From positions 1 to 64,000 of the forward strand of contig NZ_JACFYZ010000012.1 in assembly GCF_015712065.1 (NCBI RefSeq): a stretch of DNA of 64,000 nt, read 5' to 3'. The position numbers and the translations under genes were made by a program. The notes under the pieces were generated by a model. The model had not been told where the DNA came from. It saw only the letters and a list, made by a program, of their open reading frames with translations, and searched no databases. Positions within the stretch are counted from its first letter, which is position 1. Each line of letters starts with the position of its first letter. This document shows positions 51,323 to 60,356 of this stretch, in pieces. The DNA is from Ectopseudomonas chengduensis. Lineage in GTDB: Bacteria; Pseudomonadota; Gammaproteobacteria; Pseudomonadales; Pseudomonadaceae.

Positions 51323-52548
51323 GCCTTGAGGCCCGCCTGCATCCCAGTCTGCGCGACGAACCGTTGTTCGCCGCGCACCTGTTCCCCGTGGACTTCGGCA
51401 ACCGCACGGCCAAGGTCGAGCGCCTGGCAAGGCGCCTGGCGGCCAGCGCGGTGGAACGGGACAGGGCAGGCGGCAGCCCGCAAGCCGAGCGCGAACTGCT
51501 GCGCGACAGCGGCCTGCTGACCCTGGCCGTGCCGCAGCAGTACGGTGGCCAGGGCGTGGCCTGGCCGGATATCTACCGCATCACCCGTTACCTGGCGGCG
51601 GTAGACAGCTCGCTGGCCCACCTTTTCGCCTTCCAGCACCTGCAAGTGGCCACCCTCCTGCTGTTCGGCAACCCCGATCAGCAGCGCCACTGGCTGACGC
51701 GCACGGTGCAGGAGCGCTGGTTCTGGGGCAACGCCACCAACGGTCGCGACAGCGGCCTGACGCTCGCCCCGCGCGAGGAACATTACGAGCTCAACGGCAG
51801 CAAGTCGTTCTGCTCCGGCGCGCTCGGCGCCGATGCGCTGGTGATCAGCGCACCGCGCGGCAAGAGCCCAGAGGATCGCGTGTTCATCGTCCTGCCCAGC
51901 CAGCGCGAGGGGTTGGCGGTGAACAGCGACTGGGACGGCTTCGGCCAGCGCCAGACCGACAGCGGCACGGTGCAGTTCGAGCAGGTCTTCGTCGACGCCA
52001 GCGAGCTGCTCGGCCCGGTCGGCCCCAGCCCGCGTACCACCCTGCGCGCCTGCCTGTCACAGCTGATCCTCACACAGCTCTACCTGGGCAATGCCCAGGG
52101 CGCGCTGGATGCAGCGCTGCGCTACACCCGCGAGCACAGCCGCGCCTGGCCGGCATCAGGCGTGGCCAATGCCAGTGACGATCCGTTTATCCAGCAACGC
52201 TACGGCGAACTGTGGCTGCGCTACCGCAGCGCCCTTCCCCTAGCCGAGCACGCCGCCCAGCGCCTGCAGAGCGCCTGGGAAAAACCGGCGCTGACCGCCG
52301 CCGAACGTGCCGAGGTGGCGCTAGCCATCAGCGAGGCCAAGGTGGTGGCGGTACGCGCGGCACTGGAGATCACCAGCCAGATCTTCGAAGCCATCGGCGC
52401 CCGCGCCACCAGCTCGCGTTACGGCTTCGACCGCTTCTGGCGCAACGTGCGGGTGCACAGCCTGCACGACCCCATCGACTACAAGGTGCGCGACCTCGGT
52501 CACTGGCTGCTCAGCGGCCAGGGGCCGCAGCCGTCGCTGTACGGCTGA
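51319..52548 (+). CDS. Acyl-CoA dehydrogenase-like flavin monooxygenase (SfnB/DszC type)
   Basis: A 409-residue protein with the acyl-CoA dehydrogenase fold: helical N-terminal domain (about 20-125, LAVPQQYGGQGVAWPDIYRI), beta domain (about 130-230, including ATNGRDSG and ELNGSKSFCSGALGADALVIS), and C-terminal helical domain (about 235-400). Members near sulfur genes (SfnB, DszC, related sulfur-acquisition oxidoreductases) are FMNH2-dependent monooxygenases, not dehydrogenases. The coupled SsuA-like gene supports a role in desulfurisation of an organosulfur compound. A flavin reductase is not next to it; SsuE may serve. Confidence 0.85.
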   Translation: MSLEARLHPSLRDEPLFAAHLFPVDFGNRTAKVERLARRLAASAVERDRAGGSPQAERELLRDSGLLTLAVPQQYGGQGVAWPDIYRITRYLAAVDSSLAHLFAFQHLQVATLLLFGNPDQQRHWLTRTVQERWFWGNATNGRDSGLTLAPREEHYELNGSKSFCSGALGADALVISAPRGKSPEDRVFIVLPSQREGLAVNSDWDGFGQRQTDSGTVQFEQVFVDASELLGPVGPSPRTTLRACLSQLILTQLYLGNAQGALDAALRYTREHSRAWPASGVANASDDPFIQQRYGELWLRYRSALPLAEHAAQRLQSAWEKPALTAAERAEVALAISEAKVVAVRAALEITSQIFEAIGARATSSRYGFDRFWRNVRVHSLHDPIDYKVRDLGHWLLSGQGPQPSLYG

Positions 52549-52651
52549 GGGAGGTGCGTTCAACCGGGAATATGCATAGAAAAAAGCGGTATCTCGCTTC
52601 GATAAAGGCTGACTAGCCTGAAATCTGCAAACCTTAGAGAGGTCGTCGACA

Positions 52652-53578
52652 ATGACTATCAAGACCCTGTTCGGCGCCGGCCTGCTGGCCGCCGCCACCC
52701 TGCTGCACACGCTGACGGCGCAGGCCGCCAGCGACTATCTGGTCAGTACCGACTGGCTGGAAAAGAACCTGAAAGATCCCAAGGTACGCATCATCGAAGT
52801 GAGCGTGGTGCCCGGCGTCTACGAGCGCGGGCATATCCCCGGCGCGGTGAACTTCGCCTGGCACAGCGACCTGGTCGACCCGGTACGCCGCGACATCGCC
52901 AGCCAGGAAGCCTTCCAGCAACTGCTGCGCAAGGCCGGGGTGAATGACGACAGCACCACCATTCTCTACGGCGACAACAACAACTGGTTCGCCGCCTGGG
53001 GCGCCTGGGTGTTCGACGTGTACGGCGTGGATAACGTCAAGCTGCTCGATGGCGGTCGCGCCAAGTGGGAAGCTGAAGGCCGTACTTTGGACAGCCGCGC
53101 CAGCACGCCGAAGGCTGGCAACGTAACGGTGCAGGCCGCCAACAAGGATCTGCGCGCCTTCCTCCCGGACGTGCTGGCCGCCGCGGAGAAGCGCAGCGAT
53201 GTGCAGCTGGTGGATATCCGCTCGCCGGACGAATACAACGGCAAGGTCTTCGCCCCGCAGGGCGTGCAGGAGCTGGCCGTGCGCGCCGGCCACGTGCCCG
53301 GCGCGGTGAACGTGCCCTGGGGCCAGGCGGTCGCTGCTGACGGCACCTTCAAGTCGGCTGAAGAGCTGAAGAAGGTCTACGGCGCAGTAGGTATCGATGG
53401 CAGTAAGCCAATCATCACCTACTGCCGCATCGGCGAGCGCTCCAGCCACACCTGGTTCGCCCTGAAGAAGATTCTCGGCTACGACGTGCGCAACTACGAC
53501 GGTTCCTGGACCGAGTACGGCAATGCCGTGGGCGTGCCGGTGGTGAACGTGGCGGGCACCGTCTGGGGCGGCAAGTAA
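52652..53578 (+). CDS. Exported two-domain rhodanese-type sulfurtransferase
   Basis: A 308-residue protein with a signal peptide (about 1-25, TAQAAS) and two rhodanese domains (about 30-150 and 165-300). The catalytic loop of the second domain is CRIGERS with Cys258; the first is inactive in the usual way (YGDNNNWFAAW). The Arg-rich loop resembles thiosulfate rather than mercaptopyruvate sulfurtransferases. It would act on thiosulfate or related species in the periplasm. The next gene, a YeeE/YedE transporter, suggests joint handling of sulfane sulfur. Confidence 0.9.
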   Translation: MTIKTLFGAGLLAAATLLHTLTAQAASDYLVSTDWLEKNLKDPKVRIIEVSVVPGVYERGHIPGAVNFAWHSDLVDPVRRDIASQEAFQQLLRKAGVNDDSTTILYGDNNNWFAAWGAWVFDVYGVDNVKLLDGGRAKWEAEGRTLDSRASTPKAGNVTVQAANKDLRAFLPDVLAAAEKRSDVQLVDIRSPDEYNGKVFAPQGVQELAVRAGHVPGAVNVPWGQAVAADGTFKSAEELKKVYGAVGIDGSKPIITYCRIGERSSHTWFALKKILGYDVRNYDGSWTEYGNAVGVPVVNVAGTVWGGK

Positions 53579-53649
53579 GGTCTTGAACCGATCCAGGCGT
53601 AGGGTGGATCACGCCTCACCGATCCATCGCTATGAAGGCTGATGCCTCC

Positions 53650-53697
53650 TGTAGGAGCGGATTTATCCGCGAGTTTCGCGGCCGCAGCCGCTCCTAC
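53650..53697. repeat. Paired REP element (GTAGGAGCGG family)
   Basis: GTAGGAGCGGATTTATCCGC faces GCGGCCGCAGCCGCTCCTAC, between the rhodanese gene and the YeeE/YedE gene. Confidence 0.84.
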
Positions 53698-53723
53698 AAA
53701 ACAGACGTCAGTCACGCACAACA

Positions 53724-53752
53724 CGGCCCCGGCCTAAACACCGGGGCCGCTT
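53724..53752 (+). terminator. Hairpin, probable terminator after the rhodanese gene
   Basis: A perfect 9-bp stem CGGCCCCGG / CCGGGGCCG with an 8-base loop. Only three T residues follow closely, so it may be a weak terminator that lets some transcript into the next gene. Confidence 0.6.
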
Positions 53753-53780
53753 TCGTCATTACGGTCAGCAAGGACAACCT

Positions 53781-54965
53781 ATGACCGCCAGTATCGCCAC
53801 TCCTCGCGCAACGCTGTCCATCGCTACGTCCGGCCTGCTCACCATCGCCCTGCTCGCCTTCATCTGGCAGCTGGCCGACGGCAGCAACGAAGGTCGCGCC
53901 TTCAGCTACTCGCTGGCCAGCGGCGCGCTGTTCGGCCTGCTGCTGCAGCGTTCGCGCTTCTGTTTCTTCTGCGTCACCCGCGACTTCGTCGAACGCCGCA
54001 TACCGGACGGCCTGCTCGGCCTGCTTGCCGCCCTGGCGCTGGGCACCCTCGGCTATCACGCGGTGTTCGGCGCCTTCCTGCCCGACCCCAGCGGCGGGCG
54101 CATGCCCCCGGATGCCCATATCGGCCCGCTGAGCTGGGTGCTGGCTCTGGCTGCCACGGTGTTCGGCCTCGGCATGGCGATTTCCGGCTCGTGCATCAGC
54201 GCGCACCTGTATCGCCTCGGCGAGGGCAATTTCGCCTCGCTGGCCGCGCTGGGCGGCGCGCTGCTCGGCTTCGCCCTGGGCTTTTTAAGCTGGAACCCGC
54301 TGTATCTGGCCGCCCTGCAGGAAGCGCCGGTGCTCTGGCTGCCCGGCCGGCTCGGTTACGGCGGCTCGCTGCTGCTGCAACTGGCGCTGCTGGGTGCGCT
54401 GGCCGCCTGGCTGCTGCGTTATCGCCAGGCGGGCACACCTTCCGAGACACAGGGGCTATGGTCGCTACTGTTCGGCGCACGCTGGCCGACCTGGGTCGGC
54501 GGTGTGCTGATCGGTGGGCTGGCGGTGCTGGCCTATTTTCGCGTCGCGCCACTGGGGGTGACCGCCGAACTGGGCAGCCTGGCGCGTACCGGCGCGGACA
54601 GCCTGGGCTGGCTGCCAGCACGCCTGGAGGGACTCGATGGCTTTTCCGGCTGCGCCACGGTGGTCAAGGAAACCCTGCTGTCGAACAACGGCCTGTTCGT
54701 CATCGGCCTGGTGATCGCGGCCTGGGCCAGTGCCCTGGCCGCCGGCGACTTCCGCCCCAGCAGCGGCGCACCCCGCGACTGGCTGCGCGGCCTGCTCGGT
54801 GGCGTGCTGCTGGGCTGGGGCAGCCTGCTGGCGTTGGGCTGCACGGTAGGCACGCTGCTGTCCGGAGTGATGGCCGGCGCGGTGTCGGGCTGGGTGTTCG
54901 GGCTGTTCTGCCTGGTTGGCATTGTGCTTGGGCTGAAGCTGCGAGCGCTGTTGCGCTTGGGCTGA
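53781..54965 (+). CDS. YeeE/YedE family sulfur-compound transporter
   Basis: A 394-residue membrane protein with about nine helices. The YeeE/YedE signatures occur twice: GMAISGSCISAHLYRLGEGN and LALGCTVGTLLSGVMAG, plus Cys residues in RFCFFCVTRDF and GFSGCATV. Conserved cysteines of this type pass thiosulfate across the membrane in the TsuA/YeeE proteins. Here it follows an exported rhodanese, which supports thiosulfate or another sulfane-sulfur substrate. The ATG has AAGGACAACC upstream. Confidence 0.87.
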   Translation: MTASIATPRATLSIATSGLLTIALLAFIWQLADGSNEGRAFSYSLASGALFGLLLQRSRFCFFCVTRDFVERRIPDGLLGLLAALALGTLGYHAVFGAFLPDPSGGRMPPDAHIGPLSWVLALAATVFGLGMAISGSCISAHLYRLGEGNFASLAALGGALLGFALGFLSWNPLYLAALQEAPVLWLPGRLGYGGSLLLQLALLGALAAWLLRYRQAGTPSETQGLWSLLFGARWPTWVGGVLIGGLAVLAYFRVAPLGVTAELGSLARTGADSLGWLPARLEGLDGFSGCATVVKETLLSNNGLFVIGLVIAAWASALAAGDFRPSSGAPRDWLRGLLGGVLLGWGSLLALGCTVGTLLSGVMAGAVSGWVFGLFCLVGIVLGLKLRALLRLG

Positions 54966-54974
54966 TGCACCTTC

Positions 54975-55035
54975 GTAGCCCGGATGAAATCCGGGGTCTT
55001 CTGCTGCAGGTTTCCCCGGATTTCATCCGGGCTAC
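54975..55035. repeat. Inverted pair of TAGCCCGGAT-family palindromes
   Basis: TAGCCCGGATGAAATCCGGG faces CCCCGGATTTCATCCGGGCT between the convergent YeeE/YedE and MFS genes. Confidence 0.86.
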
Positions 55036-55133
55036 GGTTGCATCCGATCTGGCGCTGGGTGGGGGCGGTGCGCCCTACACGATTACCCCGTAGGGTGCGC
55101 TGTGCGCACCACGTCAAGCTGCGACACCAGCAC

Positions 55134-56375
55134 TCAGGCCGCCTTGTTCGGCGACGCATCCTCGAAGCGATTCACCTTGCGCAGGCTCTTGAAGCCGAGC
55201 ATCCAGCCGCCAGTCACGGTCAGGGTGCAGGCGCAACCGATCAGCGCCGCCGGTACCACACCGAACCACGCGGCGCTGGTTCCCGCGCGGAATTCGCCGA
55301 GCTCGTTGGAAGAGCCGATGAACAGCATGTTCACCGCATTGACCCGACCACGCATGGTGTCCGGCGTGGAGAATTGCACCAGCGAGGAACGGATGTACAT
55401 GCTCACCATATCCGCGCCACCGGCCACCACCAGCGCGGCGAACGACAACCAGAACAGGCTGGACAGGGCGAACACCAGGTTGGCCACACCGAACAGGGCC
55501 ACCGCGCCGAACATCACCAGGCCGACATGGCGGTTGAACGGCTTCATGCTCAGGTACAACCCGACCGACACCTCACCAATGGCCATGGCGCTGCGCAGCA
55601 GACCCAGGCCCGTCGGCCCGACTTCCAGCACTTCCTGGGCGTAGATCGGCAGCAGCGCGATCACGCCTCCAAGCAGCACGGCGAACAGGTCCAGCGAGAT
55701 GGTGCCAAGGATGATCGGCCGCGTGCGGATGAAGTGGATGCCCGCGGTAAAACGCGCCCACGCGGTGGCTTCCAGCGCCTGCATCTTTTCCGCGTAGCGC
55801 ACCGGTACCAGCGGCAGCAGTGCGGAGCCAGCAAGGAAGCAGGCAAGGCAGACCGAATAGGTCAGCCCGCCACCGCCGATGGCATACAGGCCGCCGCCGA
55901 TCACCGGGCCGGAAATGGTCGCGCCACGCATGATCATGCTGTTGGCGGCGATGGCCGCGGCCAGGCGCTCGCGCGGCACGATCTGCGGCAGCAGGCTCGA
56001 TAGCGCCGGCCCGGTGAAGGCGCGGCCGCAGCCGTAGAGCACCAGCACCGCGTAATACCAGCTGACGGCTGCTTCGCTCAGCGACAACCACAGCAGCGCC
56101 GCCGCACACAGGCCTTCGACCAGCCAGCTGAGCATGAGGATGAGCTTGCGGTCGTAGCGGTCGATGAGGTCGCCGGCTGGCATCAGCAGCACCAGCATGG
56201 GGATGAACTGAGCCAGGCCGACATAGGCCAGCGACAGCGGATCACGCGTCAGATCGTAGACCTGCCAGGCCACCACAATGGCCTGGATCTGTACGGCGAA
56301 CACCACCACGATGCGAGCGATGAGAAACGGCAGGAAACCGGGAAGTCGGTAGACGGAAACAGGGGCAGCGGACAC
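55134..56375 (-). CDS. MFS transporter (EntS/MFS_3-like)
   Basis: A 413-residue major facilitator with 12 predicted helices. The loop between helices 2 and 3 reads MPAGDLIDRYDRKLILM, a variant of the GxxxDRxGRR motif. The overall shape, with YAEKMQALEATAW in the central loop, resembles the DUF894/EntS-like exporters. The substrate is unknown. It stands alone, followed by a palindrome pair. Long leading frames on the same strand are shadows. Confidence 0.86.
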   Translation of the reverse strand: MSAAPVSVYRLPGFLPFLIARIVVVFAVQIQAIVVAWQVYDLTRDPLSLAYVGLAQFIPMLVLLMPAGDLIDRYDRKLILMLSWLVEGLCAAALLWLSLSEAAVSWYYAVLVLYGCGRAFTGPALSSLLPQIVPRERLAAAIAANSMIMRGATISGPVIGGGLYAIGGGGLTYSVCLACFLAGSALLPLVPVRYAEKMQALEATAWARFTAGIHFIRTRPIILGTISLDLFAVLLGGVIALLPIYAQEVLEVGPTGLGLLRSAMAIGEVSVGLYLSMKPFNRHVGLVMFGAVALFGVANLVFALSSLFWLSFAALVVAGGADMVSMYIRSSLVQFSTPDTMRGRVNAVNMLFIGSSNELGEFRAGTSAAWFGVVPAALIGCACTLTVTGGWMLGFKSLRKVNRFEDASPNKAA

Positions 56376-56551
56376 GGCGAAAATCTCGAGGCAGAACCGG
56401 CCAATGCCGGACGAGGTAAGCCGGCCAATCTACGGGAAAGCTCCGCCACGGGGCAAACCCAGGAACAGGCTGTTGCGCAGATCGCGCCCTGGACAGCGCG
56501 CAGGCGTCAGACACACGCGAGTGCCTTAGGTGCCGAACCTGGTCCGGTCAC

Positions 56552-56642
56552 TGTAGGAGCGCCGCCCCGGCGCGAAGACGCATGCGGCCGTATCGCAATA
56601 TCGAGTTGCGGGTTCCATTCGCCGCGAGGCGCGACTCCTACA
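56552..56642. repeat. Facing REP units upstream of the MFS gene
   Basis: TGTAGGAGCGCCGCCCCGGC (from 56552) faces a unit ending GCGACTCCTACA (56619-56642), in the 320-base gene-free stretch between the MFS gene and the small CxxC protein. No other feature is seen in that stretch apart from the presumed MFS promoter near 56376-56450. Confidence 0.82.
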
Positions 56643-56695
56643 GGTGTTGGTAGCGCGGGCGGATGCGGGAGGTCACCCCTCCCGCCAATATCAAG

Positions 56696-56980
56696 CTAGA
56701 CGAATGCCTGGTCGCCGAAACCACGCGGCAGACGTTGGCGGCCCGGCAAGGCGGTCAAGCGCGCCTCCCAGGAGGTACGCCAGTCGTTGACGGCGCGGGC
56801 GGCCTTTTCGCGGCGGGCGGCACGGCGCGCGGCATTGCGTGAGTTACGTCGAGCTTCGGTGAACACTTCGGTCTTGCGGCAATTGCGGCATTTGACCTTG
56901 GCCAGCTCGGTGGTGGCGGGCAGCTTTTCACCATGAGAGCCACAAGCGAGGTGGCCAGAGACTTTGTAGTGCGTAACCAT
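56696..56980 (-). CDS. Small basic CxxC protein
   Basis: A 94-residue protein. The N-terminal third holds one Cys (LACGSHG) and then a CxxC knuckle (VKCRNCRKTEVF), together a possible zinc-binding site. The middle is an Arg/Ala-rich helix (ARRNSRNAARRAARREKAARA) that could bind nucleic acid. It begins MVTHYKVSGHLACG and has GGAGATAACG before the ATG. I have no named family; similar small proteins of unknown role exist in Pseudomonas. Single gene, divergent from the methyltransferase. Confidence 0.7.
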   Translation of the reverse strand: MVTHYKVSGHLACGSHGEKLPATTELAKVKCRNCRKTEVFTEARRNSRNAARRAARREKAARAVNDWRTSWEARLTALPGRQRLPRGFGDQAFV

Positions 56981-57155
56981 CGCGTTATCTCCTTGATTGT
57001 GGGCGCCCGGCTGCAGACAGCCGGTCTACACCCCTCAGGAAATGGGACTGTGCAAGCGGTACGCAGGTTCATTGGCTACCGACCAAGAGCCATGCCACCT
57101 CTGGCCGTGCGCCCCGCCAAAGGGTTTTAATGCGCTCTTTTACCGGAACCTCACC

Positions 57156-57785
57156 ATGCCCCTGAGCCCCGATGAACTCACGCAAATCAGCGCTCTCACC
57201 CTGGCCCACTACCAGAGCAGCGCCGAGGACTTTCGCGAGGGCACGCGCGACCATGACGTGAGCCAGAACATCGCCGCGCTGCTGCGTCATATCGAGGGCG
57301 AAAAGCCCTGGCGCCTCCTCGATTTCGGCTGTGGCCCAGGGCGGGATCTGCGTACGTTCAGCGGCCTCGGCCATATCGCCGTCGGCCTCGATGGCTGCGC
57401 CGAGTTCGTCGTCATGGCGCGCGCCGACAGCGGCTGCGAGGTGTGGCAGCAGAGCTTTCTCGAACTGGATCTGCCAGCCGGGCATTTCGATGGCATCTTC
57501 GCCAACGCCAGCCTGTTCCATGTGCCCGATCAGGAGCTGCCGCGCGTGCTCGGCGAGCTGCATGCGGCGCTCAAGGCCGGTGGCGTGCTGTTCAGCTCCA
57601 ACCCGCGCGGCGAGAATCAGGAAGGCTGGAACGGCCCGCGCTACGGCAGCTACCACGACCTCGAACGCTGGCGCGCGCGGCTCACGACGGCCGGTTTCGT
57701 CGAGCTGGAACACTACTACCGCCCCGCCGGCCTGCCACGCGACCAGCAGCCCTGGCTGGCCAGCGTGTGGCGACGAGTCGGTTAA
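57156..57785 (+). CDS. Class I SAM-dependent methyltransferase
   Basis: A 209-residue methyltransferase. Motif I is LLDFGCGPGRDLRTF (about 48-62), followed by the acidic residue in VGLDG, motif II around FDGIFANASLFHVP and the strand GGVLFSSNPRGENQEGW. The Methyltransf_11/25 type usually modifies small molecules. The start at 57156 is chosen because the fold begins there; the open frame to 56997 runs into the region upstream of the CxxC gene. The substrate is unknown. Confidence 0.88.
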   Translation: MPLSPDELTQISALTLAHYQSSAEDFREGTRDHDVSQNIAALLRHIEGEKPWRLLDFGCGPGRDLRTFSGLGHIAVGLDGCAEFVVMARADSGCEVWQQSFLELDLPAGHFDGIFANASLFHVPDQELPRVLGELHAALKAGGVLFSSNPRGENQEGWNGPRYGSYHDLERWRARLTTAGFVELEHYYRPAGLPRDQQPWLASVWRRVG

Positions 57786-57815
57786 CGCACAGAAAGCCGG
57801 CAGCGCTGCCTCGAC

Positions 57816-58121
57816 TTACTCGAATACGGGCCGGAAGAAGCTGCGCTCGTAGCTGAGGATGCAGTGCGTTTCTTCGGCGTAGCGGAAGGCTGCCTGGCAC
57901 TCGGCGTCGGCGAATGAGTCCTGACGATAGCGCTCGTAGTCGGTCAGGCTGGGGAAGCTGAACAGCGCCAACGCCACGTTATTGGCCCCCTCGGACGGCA
58001 GGAAGTAGCCATGGTGAGTGCCGCCGAACTTCTCCACCAATGGAATCCACAGCTTCGCGTAGTGCTCGAATTCCTTGAGTTTGTAGGGATCGACGATATA
58101 GCGCAGGTAGCAGGTGATCAT
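57816..58121 (-). CDS. NIPSNAP family protein
   Basis: A 101-residue ferredoxin-like dimeric alpha-beta barrel protein. It opens MITCYLRYIVDPYKLKEFEHYA and contains GGTHHGYFLP and ALFSFPSLTDYERYRQDSF, the NIPSNAP pattern. Its function is unknown; members often accompany transporters or small-molecule enzymes. It lies 29 bases after the MFS gene on the same strand and is probably co-transcribed with it. Confidence 0.9.
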   Translation of the reverse strand: MITCYLRYIVDPYKLKEFEHYAKLWIPLVEKFGGTHHGYFLPSEGANNVALALFSFPSLTDYERYRQDSFADAECQAAFRYAEETHCILSYERSFFRPVFE

Positions 58122-58150
58122 GGCTGTCCTTCCTTGCGGGTGGTAAGCGG

Positions 58151-59368
58151 CTAATGCTTTTTGAGCGACGGCAACAACGCGGTGAGGATACCCAGCAACG
58201 GCAGGAAGGAGCAGATCAGAAACACCTCCTCGATGCCGTGGATGTCCGCCAGATATCCGAGCAGCGCCCCGCCGATGCCGCCGAAGCCGAACATCAGGCC
58301 GAAGAACAGCCCGGCGATCATGCCGACGTTGCCCGGCATCAGTTCCTGGGCGAAGACCACGATGGCGGAGAATGCCGAGGCCAGGATGAAGCCGATCACC
58401 ATGCTCAGCACGCCCGTCCAGAACAGGTCGACGTGCGGCAGCAGCAGGGAGAACGGCGCCACGCCGAGGATGGAGAACCAGATCACCTGCTTGCGCCCGA
58501 TGCGGTCACCGATCGGCCCACCGAAGAAGGTGCCGGCCGCCACCGCGCCGAGGAACAGGAACAGGTAGAGCTGCGAGCTGGCCACCGACAGGTCGAACTT
58601 CTCGATCAGGAAGAAGGTGAAGTAGCTGGTGAAGCTGGCCATGTAGAAGTACTTGGAGAACACCAGCAGCGCCAGGATCAGTAAGGCGAACTTCACCCGC
58701 CCGGCTGACAGGCCGTGAGTGGCCACACCGCCCTGCTTGAGCTTGAACAGCGTCAGGTGGTGGCGGTACCAGCGGCTCAAGCCGTATAGCACGACGATGG
58801 CGAAGGCGGCGAACAGGCCGAACCAGGCGACGTTGCCCTGGCCGTAGGGAATGATGATCGCCGCCGCCAGCAGCGGGCCGAAGGCGGTGCCGGCATTGCC
58901 GCCGACCTGGAAGGTGGACTGCGCCAGGCCATAGCGCCCACCCGAGGCCAGACGGGCGATGCGCGACGCCTCAGGGTGAAAGGTCGACGAGCCGATGCCC
59001 ACCAGCGCTGAGGCCAGGAGAATCGCCGGGAAGCTGCCGACGAAGGCCAGCATGAGGATGCCGAGCAGGGTGCACAACGAGCCGGCGGGCAGCAGCCAGG
59101 GCTTGGGATGGCGGTCGGTGTGGTAGCCCACCCAGGGCTGCAGCAGCGAGGCGGTGAGCTGGAAGGTCAGGGTGATCAGGCCGATCTGGGCGAAGCTCAG
59201 GCCGTAGTTGAGCTTGAGCATCGGGTAGATGGCGGGCAACACCGCCTGGATCAGGTCGTTGATCAGGTGCGCCAGGGCGCAGGCGCCGATCACGCGCATC
59301 ACCAGAGGGCTGGCCTGACTGACGGGCGAGGCGCCGGCCAGGGTCGTAGCGGCAGGGCTGCTGGACAT
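58151..59368 (-). CDS. MFS transporter, fosmidomycin-resistance (Fsr)-like
   Basis: A 405-residue major facilitator with 12 helices. LIQAVLPAIYPMLKLNYGLSFAQIGLI and the loop WVGYHTDRHPKPW, plus GIGSSTFHPEASRIAR, are typical of the Fsr/YnfM-like group that exports fosmidomycin and similar small molecules. The physiological substrate is unknown. The gene is divergent from an AraC-type regulator 104 bases away and is followed by the NIPSNAP gene, so the regulator probably controls this pair. Confidence 0.9.
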   Translation of the reverse strand: MSSSPAATTLAGASPVSQASPLVMRVIGACALAHLINDLIQAVLPAIYPMLKLNYGLSFAQIGLITLTFQLTASLLQPWVGYHTDRHPKPWLLPAGSLCTLLGILMLAFVGSFPAILLASALVGIGSSTFHPEASRIARLASGGRYGLAQSTFQVGGNAGTAFGPLLAAAIIIPYGQGNVAWFGLFAAFAIVVLYGLSRWYRHHLTLFKLKQGGVATHGLSAGRVKFALLILALLVFSKYFYMASFTSYFTFFLIEKFDLSVASSQLYLFLFLGAVAAGTFFGGPIGDRIGRKQVIWFSILGVAPFSLLLPHVDLFWTGVLSMVIGFILASAFSAIVVFAQELMPGNVGMIAGLFFGLMFGFGGIGGALLGYLADIHGIEEVFLICSFLPLLGILTALLPSLKKH

Positions 59369-59472
59369 GCTTGAAGCTTCCGAACGAGGTGAGGAACGCC
59401 GCTATGCTAGGCTGCGCCCAACCGCCTGTCTCACGAAGATCGGGAAACAACCCTCGCAAAAAAGGCAGCCTC

Positions 59473-60246
59473 ATGCGCTTAGCCGATAAATTACTGGCCG
59501 AGATCGACGCTTCCCCCTGGCTGGTCAGCAGCAGCGCCACCGATTACCCGGTCAACGCCGTCATCGAGCCGCACTCGCACCGCAACAAGCACCAGCTGAT
59601 CTATGCCATTTCCGGGGTGATGGTGGTGACCTCGGTGCTGAACCAGTGGACGGTGCCACCGAGCCGCGGCATCTGGATGCCCTGCGGCCAGGTGCACGCG
59701 ATCCGCTGCATTGGCAGCGTGCGAATGCGCAGCGTCTTCGTGCGCCCCGACAGCCTGCCGGACATGCCCGCCGAGTGCCGCGCCGTGGCCATCTCGCCGC
59801 TGCTCAGTGAACTGATCCGCGCCGCCGTGGCGATCACCCAGCCCTACGCCGACGACTCCCGCGAAGCACGGGTGATGCGCCTGATCCTCGATGAATTGCG
59901 CATCCTCCCGACCCTGCCGCTGCACCTGCCGCAACCGGCCGACCCGCGCATCCAGACGATCTGCGCGACGCTACAGAACGACCCTGGCGACGCCTCCACC
60001 CTGGCCGACTGGAGCACCCGCCTGTGCCTGGACGAGAAAACCATCCAGCGCCTGTTCCAGAAGGGCACCGGCATGACCTTCGGCCAGTGGCGCCAGCAGG
60101 CGCGCCTGCTGCTGGCCCTGGAGCGCATCGCCCTGGGCGAGAAGATCATCGACATTGCCGGGGAGCTGGGCTACGACAGCCCCAGCGCCTTCGCCACCAT
60201 GTTCAAGAAGCAGTTCGGCATCACGCCCAGCCAGTTCTTCAAGTGA
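59473..60246 (+). CDS. AraC family transcriptional regulator
   Basis: A 257-residue regulator with an N-terminal cupin (about 15-110, including EPHSHRNKHQLIYAISGVM) and a C-terminal AraC HTH pair (about 160-257): the first helix pair around STRLCLDEKTIQRLFQKGTGM and the second around IIDIAGELGYDSPSAFATMFKKQFGI. Divergent from the Fsr-like exporter gene, its likely target. ATG 59473 is chosen from the family N terminus; the frame is open to 59371 through the shared promoter. Confidence 0.92.
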   Translation: MRLADKLLAEIDASPWLVSSSATDYPVNAVIEPHSHRNKHQLIYAISGVMVVTSVLNQWTVPPSRGIWMPCGQVHAIRCIGSVRMRSVFVRPDSLPDMPAECRAVAISPLLSELIRAAVAITQPYADDSREARVMRLILDELRILPTLPLHLPQPADPRIQTICATLQNDPGDASTLADWSTRLCLDEKTIQRLFQKGTGMTFGQWRQQARLLLALERIALGEKIIDIAGELGYDSPSAFATMFKKQFGITPSQFFK

Positions 60247-60278
60247 TACAGGCCAGGCCCGTCAGCCACGTCAACAAC

Positions 60279-60304
60279 CGCTATATACAAAAAAACATAA
60301 CGAT
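60279..60304 (+). promoter_or_regulatory. ModE-like operator upstream of modA
   Basis: CGCTATATA, eight bases, then CATAACGAT. This is close to the ModE consensus half-sites known from E. coli mod promoters, and lies 52 bases before the modA ATG. It suggests repression by molybdate-bound ModE, whose gene is not in this window. Confidence 0.7.
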
Positions 60305-60356
60305 GTAGGATTGCGCATCCGGTCTGTCGTCAGGATCGACTCCACGAGAAATCCTC

